From: Xiphydria camelus
Lineage: Eukaryota > Arthropoda > Insecta > Hymenoptera > Xiphydriidae
Direction of reading: 5' to 3'
Length of the DNA: 64,000 bases
Assembly: GCA_963678675.1 (NCBI GenBank)
Contig: OY783193.1
Coordinates: 20,878,977 to 20,942,976, forward strand
Shown one piece after another: positions 52,768-61,756 of this stretch. Position 1 is the stretch's first letter. Every line of letters starts with the position of its first letter. Under the pieces are notes generated by a model that saw only the letters and a list, made by a program, of their open reading frames with translations, was not told the DNA's origin and ran no database searches. The translations under genes and the position numbers were made by a program.

Positions 52768-53672
52768 AGGCCAAAGCACATCTAGGCGAAGCGAAGCGAC
52801 GCGAAGCGAAGCTACCTTTTATATTTCCATTGATTCTTATGAGGTAACGCACAGTTGAGCGAAGCGCCGCGACCTAGGATAAGCACACTTGTGCGACTGG
52901 AAGCGCAGCGAAGCGACGCGCCGCGAAGCGAAGCTACCTTTTATATTTCCATTGATTCTTACGAGGTAACGCACACTTGAGCGAAGCGAAGCGCCGCGAG
53001 AAATGTTTATCGTGGACGGAATGTAATTCCTTAACGGATGTAAAGTTTCGTCGATCACTTCTGTTAACGATTCGAAAATCCTTTCCAAGATAGATCTCGT
53101 CAACGAAATGAATTTTCTCACGCGAAATAGTATCTTATATCATAAGGCGGAAATTCGAGATTTTTTCAGACTGTGTTTAATTAGGTAGTAACACGAGGCA
53201 TGGTTTGGGGAGGAGTCTACGATCTATATAAACACAGTCTTAAAAATCCGAGGATTTCCGCCGAATGACATATACTATTTTTCCTCACGAATGCCCATTT
53301 CTCAAAACAAAACATGTACACGGCTCATTTCACGTTGCGTTCATCAGTTTGAAAAGGGCGAAAATGAATGAAAAAGGCGAAAAAGGTGAAAATGACTGAC
53401 ATTTCACGGCGCTTCCCTTCCCTCCCTTCTCTACCCGGGTATCTATATATGGATATTTTCAGGTATAGCTGTTTATACCTGGTAGAGAAGGGGATAGAAT
53501 TCGCCGCGCTTCTCTTCGCCGCGCTTCGCTTCGCCGCGCTTCGCTTCGCGTCGCTTCGCTTCGCCCAAGTGTGCGTTGCACAGCCGCGCTTCGCGGCGCG
53601 TCGCGGCGCGTCGCTTCGCTTCGCGTCGCTTCGCTTCGCGTCGCTTCGCTTCGCCTAGATGTGCTTTGACCT
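52768..53672. mobile_element. 905-bp Harbinger-type MITE with GCGAA arrays, TTA duplication
   Basis: Ends AGGCCAAAGCACATCTAGGC and AGG(T)C... complement. TTA at 52765-52767 and 53673-53675. The empty site is visible in the other arm (about 56778-56798, aatacgctaatggaaataag). Subterminal zones are dense in gcgaagcgaagcgacgcg and its complement. The inner 52990-53140 matches 20600-20755. The TTA target fits PIF/Harbinger. Confidence 0.9.
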
Positions 53673-53832
53673 TTAGCGTATTTCCAGCGCCTCCTAGGTA
53701 AACGGTTCTACTTTTGGTTGATCAACGAAATTGATTCAATTTCATTGAACAGTGCTTTGAGAAACAAATTTTTGAAAATCGTGTCGCGCGCGCGTTCCAA
53801 GTGTCTGGAATTGGCGTACATTACATCACCAA

Positions 53833-53906
53833 TGCTTCGATAGCGCAACGGTCAAGTTGCCGGGCTGGGAGTCTCGATGTCGTGGGTTCAAATCTTGTTG
53901 CTTTTT
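53833..53906 (+). tRNA. tRNA-like sequence (Pro-type, pseudo), left arm
   Basis: gcttcgatagcgcaacggtc (A-box region) and gggttcaaatc (B box). The anticodon loop would read CTGGGAG (GGG, Pro) with four of five stem pairs possible; the acceptor does not pair. T7 runs follow from about 53910, as at a Pol III terminator. Confidence 0.5.
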
Positions 53907-54144
53907 TTCTTTTTTTCTTTATTAACTCTTTTTTTCATTTCATTGCAATCACTTCTTGTTATTAAGAAGTGGTTTACATTACCGAATAAAATAATAGTTT
54001 CAATGTTTTTCATAGTTTTACATTATTTTCTTCCTTATTGAGGTGAACCAATATTACATATTTGTAAGAACAGTTGGAAACATCGTGGCATTTTTTCTAC
54101 TCTTACATTTCGTCATTGGAATTTTTGGCTGCCGAAGATTTTGT

Positions 54145-54230
54145 TCATAATTTTGGATGATAATTGTCGAAAAAACATTTGAAGCACACTGTATTTTGAC
54201 ACCATGAGCATTTATTTTGACGAATGGGAC
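54145..54230 (-). pseudogene. Transposase Cys/His-cluster remnant, left arm
   Basis: The minus strand reads PIRQNKCSWCQNTVCFKCFF then DNYHPKL and a stop at 54145-54147, the same C-x2-C-x4-C-x2-C-F-F...YH layout as the ends of the two DDD transposases and the 4504-4634 remnant. Confidence 0.5.
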
Positions 54231-54334
54231 TTTGCTTGTTTGTTTGAGGTTGTCGTCGTGTAACTGGTCATTTCGACTTTTTTTTTAATTTATATGGTAG
54301 ATAGTTCAAAAAATTAACTACGAAATAAGCACAA

Positions 54335-54745
54335 CCCGACGACGATTGACCGTCTGAAAGTGTAGTTATAAATTTTTTTAAATAATTCAATGTACATGTG
54401 TTCAGACAGGATTTCATGTATTCTAATTTTCCTTGAAATCAAGGGCTCGACACTTTTCAATGAAATGAAACATAGTGTGGAGAAAGTATCAATGAATACA
54501 GCAAAAAATGAAATTAATTATCTCTCGATAATGTTAACTAATTATTTCTCGATAACCAAAGGGAAAATTAATTTCATTTTTTTGCTGTGTTCATTGATAC
54601 TTTTTCGACACTGTATGTTTCGTTTCATTGAAAAATGTCGAGCTGTTGATTTAAAAGAAATTAAAATAGATGAAATTCTGTCTACACGCCTGTAAATGTA
54701 GTTATTAAAAAAAAATTATTATTAAAATTTGAGACGGTCAATCGT
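54335..54745. repeat. ~410-bp palindrome in the element interior
   Basis: Ends cgacgattgaccgtctgaaa / tttgagacggtcaatcgtcg; inner arms ttcaatgaaatgaaac and gtatcaatgaatacagcaaa with complements. The 101-codon frame across it is explained by the symmetry. Confidence 0.7.
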
Positions 54746-54776
54746 CGAATACATGCATAGTCTGTAGCGAGCTTTA

Positions 54777-55222
54777 GGCCGGCATTGCACTATAAAAGAT
54801 CTTTGAAAAAGATCTTTTGTCATATCTTTTACAAAATTTATTTCATAACATTTATTTTAAAGAGAGAAGTTGAGTACATATATTCCACTGTTTTAAATGT
54901 TTGACCACTATATATTATCAGTAAAAATGGATGCGTCCGAAGTACAAATAACCTTGGATACATTGAAATTGAAACCGATATTACAGGTAATTAACTTAAA
55001 ACGCAGTTTATTTGCTGTGGATTTTTCTTTGGCAAATAAATAAGTGCAAACTTCTTCAATGTTCTTAAAATGCATCGGAATTATTTGCCAAAGTCGAGAG
55101 TGCATCCTGAAGGAATACTTCGGATGCAGCGTTAACACATTACTTCTTTAGTTATAGTTGAACGTTATTCCCATACGGACCGATGTAATAGTACAAGTAC
55201 ATTTTATAGTATAATGCCGGCC
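54777..55222. mobile_element. 446-bp element, TTA duplication
   Basis: Ends GGCCGGCATTGCACTATAAA and complement-like TTATAGTATAATGCCGGCC; TTA at 54774-54776 and 55223-55225. Inside, from 54928, the frame MDASEVQITLDTLKLKPILQ is followed directly by a GTAATT donor-like site, possibly a leftover first exon. PIF/Harbinger target type. Confidence 0.65.
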
Positions 55223-55225
55223 TTA

Positions 55226-56227
55226 CAGTGAGGCACCGCCGAAAACGGTTTGCTCTGATCGTCCGGTAATTATCGGGAAGGTACGGGACCGCGAGTGCAT
55301 TCGCAGCCCATGTTTTGCCGAAACGTGCGGATTCGCCGATGGCGAGGTATTTATGATTTAGAAACTTAAGCGGTACGAAACGGTCTTCCGAGTTCCGTCT
55401 ACCGTGGGACAATTAGTCAATCTCATTAGTCAAATTCATTGATCAACAACATTGAATCTATGCAACTGAACATAGAATTGAATGCACAAGTCAACGCGAA
55501 CGTTTATCCTCACGGGGAAGCACTGTTCAATGCAATTGAATCAATTTCGTTGATCATCCAAAAGTAGAACCTACGGAACCTAGTTTTACCTAGGAGGCGA
55601 TCCACTTCGATTGGAAAGGTCAAAATAATTTTTTATTCTTCATCTCAAATATTTCCATAAGAAAACAGGCTGGTTATACTAATAATGATATTGGTGGTTT
55701 GTTTCCGAATGTAAAATTTCTTTTCTTGTTCTGTTCCTAATTACCATAAATATAATATTCCTACATTTAACGCTGTCGAATTGTTGATTTCTCTATGCTT
55801 CAGGTAAAAACACATAACTTCTGGTAATGAATCAGTAATTAGCAACGTTGAGAGTGAAAAGGGTACGTGAATGCAATTGTAAGAAAAGTGCTCCAGTTTA
55901 CTGAAGCGCAACCCTGCAATTATTTGTTTCAGAAAAAAAATGTTTTAAACAAAACTTGTATCCTCTACAATTTTCATAATACCTGCTTACCTTTTACCTA
56001 GGACGCGCTGGTAAGAAATTAATGGAAATAAGATAATGCATACTGCCTCGGCTACTAGGTTGGCGAGGTATTCATGGTCGCGATGCTACGAAACCCCTAC
56101 GAAATTTGGCATTTTTTTTGCTCTTACATTTCTTTATGGGAATTTTTGGCAAAAATCATTTGAAACACTTAATAAAACAATGAAATTTGCTTTTCCATAA
56201 CGCTTTTAAAGTGTAAATGTGCGTGAG
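55226..56227. other. No confident gene; partial third copies of arm sequence
   Basis: 55226-55420 is open on the minus strand (FVPLKFLNHKYLAIGESARF..., LPDNYRTIRANRFRRCL), unrecognised. 55520-55605 and 55980-56110 repeat arm sequence (tgattcaatttcattgaaca; cggctactaggttggcgagg) with more divergence than the arms show to each other. Confidence 0.4.
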
Positions 56228-56330
56228 GCAAAGTCCCATTCGTCAAAATAAATGCTCATGGTGTCAAAATACAGTGCGCTTCAAATGTTTTTTCGACAAT
56301 TATCATCCAAAATTATGCACAAAATCTTCG
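56228..56330 (+). pseudogene. Transposase Cys/His-cluster remnant, right arm
   Basis: An inverted copy of 54145-54230. One Cys has become Arg (TVRFKCFF), and the old stop reads TGC, so decay continued after the arms formed. Confidence 0.5.
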
Positions 56331-56565
56331 GCAGCCAAAAATTAGAATGACGAAATGTAAGAGTAAAAAAAATGCCACGATGTTTCCAACTGTTCTTACA
56401 AATATGTGATATTGGTTCACCTCAATAAGGAAGAAAATAATGTAAAACTATGAAAAACATTGAAACTATTATTTTATTCGGTAATGTAAACCACTTTTTA
56501 ATAACAAGAAGTGATTGCAATGAAATGAAAAAAAGAGTTAATAAAGAAAAAAAGAAAAAAAACAA

Positions 56566-56639
56566 CAAGATTTGAACCCACGACATCGAGACTCCCAGCC
56601 CGGCAACTTGACCGTTGCGCTATCGAAGCATTGGTGATG
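56566..56639 (-). tRNA. tRNA-like sequence, right arm
   Basis: The reverse complement of 53833-53906 with no difference noticed in the A- and B-box regions, and the same T-rich stretch on its 3' side. The T-rich stretch differs slightly (an extra A/T mix), so the arms are not identical. Confidence 0.5.
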
Positions 56640-57760
56640 TAATGTACGCCAATTCCAGACACTTGGAACGCGCGCGCGACACGATTTTCAAAAATTTGTT
56701 TCTCAAAGCACTGTTCAATGAAATTGAATCAATTTCGTTGATCAACCAAAAGTAGAACCGTTTACCTAGGAGGCGCTGGAAATACGCTAATGGAAATAAG
56801 ATAATGCATACTGCCTGGGCTACTAGGTTGGCGAGGTATTCATGGTCAGGATGCTACGAAACCCCTGCAAGGTCCGGAAGGCCGAGAGCATCCCTCAGTC
56901 TCACTGACACTCGCAGGCAACTGCAGCAGCGCGCGCACACAAACGTCAGGGCGACGTGAGTGAGAGCGGTGCGACACTATATATGTTTGCCACAGTTTGC
57001 GTAGTCAGTGGTGATCATCGCATAAATCTCCTTCCTTTTCAATTTAGCATATCTTGCAAACCAGGCGAGATACGTTGAATTGCTATTTATCTTTTTCTTC
57101 AGAAATAATCCAAAATAAACGATGGTATAATTAAAAATTTTTTTAATTGCAAATTTCTATGTAAATTCAAGCATTTAAAACTTTAAAAATCAATCATGTG
57201 TAAACAACAATGAAAAAATCAAAATTTGGTTTCGTTAGGAAAAATGATGAGATTTTTCTAAACGGGTTACAAAAAAAAATTGCAAAAATCTTAATTTTTG
57301 GATTTGTTATGAATATTTGAACATTTCAACTCATCTGGAGGTCCTAGCTTCTTAGGCGTTTAAGATAGAATAAAAAGTGTAATAGCTTTTTTGTAGATAA
57401 TTTTATTATCTACAACTTATGTCTTAACTATTTTTCAATATGTCACGTAGTTTTTAAAATATTAGCGAAGAATCGATTTTTTCAACAATAAATAATTTTT
57501 TACAGCCGTACCCGGTTGGTGATTTTTCTTTTAATATGTTCCCTCGATTAATAACACCAAAACACACCTTTTCCCAAGTTTTCGCCCGTATGTCTCAATT
57601 TTCGATTTAAACGGAAATTTTACTGGACTAAACGTTCGAAGGGGAGGGTGTACCTCTGCGTTTCGGTGTTTATTCGAAAGTCGGCATTACTTAAAACAGC
57701 CCCTATGTACCGTTAAGGAATGTCGAAGAAGCGTGCCGGGGTCTAAGTTGTAAAATATTA

Positions 57761-58489
57761 CCCCACAAAAACAGATTCTCTGTAAAAAAAGGCGGCATGT
57801 TCATTCAGTGCCAACAAAAATTGATACGTAAAATACCCTCCAAAAAAAATTTGAAATCAATTAAGATCGCCATGTTCAAGATTTATGTATTAAAAGTAAA
57901 AGGCATCATTTGAAAGGAAAATTATTGTAAATCAAGTTACTAAAAAATTCGACTAAAGAATTTATAAGAAAATTTTAATAAAAAAGAACTTGCCGCGTTT
58001 AAGTTTTCATCTTTTGTCCACTATACCGAATAATTGGTAGTGCTTGGACGGTGCTAGAGTGATTCATAAATTGCACTGCCGAAGTCAAATTCAGAGAAAT
58101 TCAGAAGGCCCCCGCCTGATCGGTTTTTCGTGCGACGTTCGGTATACTGGTGGTATCATATAAGAGTGTATGAATTTATTTAAAATCTCTCATAAGGGCA
58201 TAAACATCGAATGTAATTCTCTGTAAATTTTTTATTTTGAAGGAAAAAACGCGGCGTTCTTTTTTATGAAAATTTGTTTATACCTAAATTTCTTTTAGTC
58301 GAATTTTTTAGTAACGAGTTACAATAATTTTCCTTTCAAATGATGCCTTTTACTTTTTATACATAAATCTTGAACATGGCGATCTTAATTGATTTCAAAT
58401 CTTTTTTCGAGAGTATTTTACGTATCAATTTTTGTTGGCACTGAATGAACATGCCGCCTTTTTTACAGAGAATCTGTTTTTCTGGGGGG
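57761..58489. repeat. Family D foldback, copy 4
   Basis: Same structure as copies 1-3, with more decay in the right arm (accgcggcgttctttttta, missing aagt). Confidence 0.8.
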
Positions 58490-58689
58490 ATTTCATTACT
58501 TTTTGGAATTTATTCATGAGGAGAATACGTACCTATACATGTAAGAGAATAGCTTTTTATTACCACCAAATTAAAATCTCACATTTTATACCGATACGAG
58601 CTAATTAATTATAACCACGTTACTTTTGATTTATTCTCGTGATATTTTGAAAGGGATTTATAAACTAGAGTGCCGTTATATTTTTCACT

Positions 58690-58995
58690 TTGCTTTAGTA
58701 TTTTGGAGAAATAAAACATACCGCTTTTGAATTTACAGGCCATCGGATTTTTCTTATATCTTGGTCGTCTTCAGAAATCCATGTAGACATTTTACCTTTA
58801 ACTCTAACAATAAGTATACTCTTCCAATAACCGTGACGAATTGTTTCATCACATGTAAAAATACTACTTATGACAGTATATATGTTGTTACACATTAACT
58901 CGAGACGTTGGAATAGTTTTAAGAAATCCTTTTGCATGCACCGCTGAAATTTTGCCCTTACTCGTAAATAAATTTCTCAAGTCACTCGCAAAGTT
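58690..58995 (-). pseudogene. Mariner transposase relic
   Basis: The minus strand reads MQKDFLKLFQRLELMCNNIY, ISSIFTCDETIRHGYWKSIL, STWISEDDQDIRKIRWPVNS. It is open for 80 codons, longer than in other copies, but lacks both ends. FTCDE holds the putative first catalytic Asp. Confidence 0.6.
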
Positions 58996-59190
58996 AAGTA
59001 TACACATCTAAGCGAATAGACCAATCACGATCAAGTATTCCGTTTTGGTGGGGTCCTGATTGATCTACTCGCTAAGATGCGTATACGTTCCCTGATACGG
59101 AATACTTGATCCTGATTGGTCTATTCGTTAAGATGCGTGCACGCAAAGATACGAGCGAGTTCGAGAAAGGGGCCTCTGATCTGCCGGTAG
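58975..59190. repeat. Family C foldback
   Basis: Has aagtcactcgcaaagttaag, gatcaagtattccgttttgg and the inverted acggaatacttgatcctgat, ending gagttcgagaaaggggcctc. Confidence 0.65.
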
Positions 59191-59359
59191 CTATCAATTC
59201 GGTAGATCGAAGTCTCTAACCTCGAAATTGTTAATTTGTAAATAATACTGAATAATGTGTAGAAGTGATAAATAATTATTCGGGTTTCTTCGATGAGTTT
59301 CCCCAAGTGTTTACAAATCGGTGTCCATAACTGTGGCTTCAACTTCCAGCGATTAAGTA

Positions 59360-60185
59360 AGTAATTACTGCAGAACGAGTAGGTTACAAGATTTTCATGA
59401 AGTTTTTGACGGTTTTCTTGCATGTCCCCTTTCATAAGGTGCAAACAAAGAGGATATAACTTCTGTTCTATCCTGAAGAAAATGAGTCGATCGACATCAG
59501 ACATTGTCGAACTTATCACCGAGCGCCTTTCACCCACGGTATTTTCATTGCAATATGCGCTTTTCATTTCAACTATTCCTGCTTTAAATAACTTTCCCTT
59601 CTTTCAAAGTATTTACCTCTTGTACGAATTGTTGATCGTAGGGGGCAGCAATCAATGATTGTGACTAATCGTAGACAAATTATTCCTGCGATGATGTTCC
59701 AGTTGCGAAGCATACACTAGCAAGTCAGCTTACAGCGTCCGATGTTTAGTATCAACTTTACCTCTTTTGGAATACCCATCACCCGAGCATAATCACGATT
59801 ATGTTAACGTTAATCGCAGAATAGACCGTGAACTTGGGCACATTATCGCAGTAGTAGTTCGGCACACTTGTCTACGACGAGTTGCTATTATTGATCGGTG
59901 CCTCCTACCACGAACAGTTCATAAAAGGTTATTAGCTTGAAAGAAGTAAAAGTTATTTAACGCTGGAATAGTTGAAACGAGAAGGGCGTATTGCAATTAA
60001 TGTACCGTGGGTAATAGGCGCTCGGTGACAAGTCTGACATTCTCCAATGTCCATCGAGTCATCTTTTTACGGACAGGACATGAGCTAGATCCGCTTCAGT
60101 TGCACCTGTACGAGATGACATATCAGAAAATCATGAGTCTTCATGAAAATCTTCTAACCTACTCGTTCTGCAGTAATACTTAATA
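59360..60185. repeat. Family E foldback, copy 3
   Basis: Arms 59370-59600 and 59945-60185; the loop is partly deleted around 59862 (ggcacacttgtctacgacga). No conserved frame. Confidence 0.65.
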
Positions 60186-60519
60186 ATATCACTGGAAGTT
60201 GAAGCAACATTTATTGGCAAAAATCGGACACCGGTTTTTAAACACTTGGGGAATATCGTCGAAGGAACCCGAATGATTATTTCTTACCACTTCTACATAT
60301 TAGTAATCATTATTTACAAATTGACGATTTCGATCTCCCGAATTGACAGGTACCGGGAGATCAGACTTTTGACACTTTTCGCTCAGCTCGTAAGACTGCA
60401 GCGCACTCTCCCGAAGCCAACTCTAAAAGCACAGAGCCAACCACTTCCAGCCAAATGTCAGGGAAATCCAAAATCAGGAGTTTTTGCCAGAGGACATTCG
60501 GTATATGTTGTTACATACA

Positions 60520-61250
60520 GAAGTTATGATATTTTGTAATTTCCATCGTTACACTAGAGGCGAAGAAGAGATGAAATAGAAGTGAGGTACACGTACACTT
60601 CACGTTTGACAGGTCGGTATATAAATTGGAACTTGTGGATAGTATAATACAAAAGAGGAAATGTATCGATAAAGAAAAAATAATAATAAAGTAATTACTC
60701 CATTATTGTAATCCAATAACATTGTATTACTTATTTTTCTGCCACGACTTTAATTGCTGATAGTGAAGAAAAATCAAATTTATTGGTTGATCCATCCACT
60801 ATCAACAATCAAAGTCGTGGCAGAAAAATAATGAATACGATGGAATTGGATACAATAATGGAGTAACTACTTTATTATTATTTTTTCTTTGTCGATATAT
60901 TTCCTTTTTCGTATTATACTATCACACAAGTTCCAATTTATATACCGACCTGTGAAACGTGAAGTGTACATGTACCTCACTTCTATTTCATCTCTTCTTC
61001 GCCTCTGGTGTAACGACGGTCAATGTGGAACCGAATGTACTACTGGTTCTTCGAATAACAAGTGCACGATCCCTCGTTCGAAAGAAACCCCCTCGGGTTC
61101 GCATTCGATTTGCAGTCCTTCTGGATAGAATTGGATACCAGCACGTTTATTTCTGTAACAAATTATAAATAACACAATTATATTCAGTATTTCACTATTT
61201 AAAATATACCCAACTTACTCTACGTAGAAATTAAGAAACTATATTAATCT
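60520..61250. repeat. Family B foldback copy 6 with mariner-composite flanks
   Basis: The palindromic centre at 60645-60920 is extended on both sides by gaggtacacgtacacttcac and its complement. The right flank (61060-61250) carries the antisense/sense boundary sequence cgaaagaaaccccctcgggt. Non-coding. Confidence 0.65.
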
Positions 61251-61756
61251 GAGTTAACTAATTCTATAGATTCACATATTTGGCAATGTAAATTAAATAC
61301 AGTCGGTGCTAGCAGATTAAACAATCTGCTAAATAAACAACAACTATTAAACAATAATATAAACTTTATTTTTTTTCTTAATCTATTTTCGGAAAACTCT
61401 GTGGCATGAACATATATTTCATCATATAACTAATATATTTACAATATTTACAATAAAACCTCACTTAGATTCATATATTTAGCAATGTACACTTCATTTC
61501 AAAAATTAACAATATATATTTTCTTATAATGGTACTTATTTACTATAGTGTACAAATTTTCACGTCACACTGTTTTGAAAATAAATGATGCAACTTGTTT
61601 TTCCAATACAGGTTATATTTGGAGTTTTACGCTATAGTTACATAGTTTACGCTATAGTTACATAGTATACATTTTCAAAAGTCAAAAAGAAGGTATGAAA
61701 AGAAATAGTCAAATATTAATCATATGTTGTTACATCTATGTATTAACTCAAGCCGT
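61250..61756. other. No gene; small direct repeats; mariner scrap at the end
   Basis: gattcacatatttggcaatg (61270) and gattcatatatttagcaatg (61470) repeat about 200 bases apart; tacgctatagttacatag occurs twice at 61630-61670. 61715-61756 (atatgttgttacatctatgt) matches the mariner relic at 23560-23590 and is cut by the retrotransposon tail. Confidence 0.45.

Larger units (their letters stand above)
51928..57628. mobile_element. 5.7-kb element with 1.4-kb arms carrying tRNA-like units
   Basis: Ends GTCCAGTAAAATTTCCG and complement, with TA at 51926-51927 and 57629-57630. Left arm 51928-54234 (interrupted by a 905-bp insertion), right arm 56228-57628. In both arms lie, from outside in, the gtgtcgcaccgctctcactc segment, a tRNA-like unit with T-runs, and a Cys/His-cluster remnant. 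The interior holds two smaller palindromes and a partial third copy of arm sequence (55520-55605, 55980-56110). No intact transposase. Confidence 0.75.

Noticed and set aside
20567..53121. Conserved peptide (FIS.TRSILE.IFESLT.VIDETLHP) shared by 20.6 and 53.0 kb as a coding exon
   Set aside because: Differences between the copies are mainly amino-acid-changing and both lie inside a MITE core, so shared descent without coding constraint is more likely.
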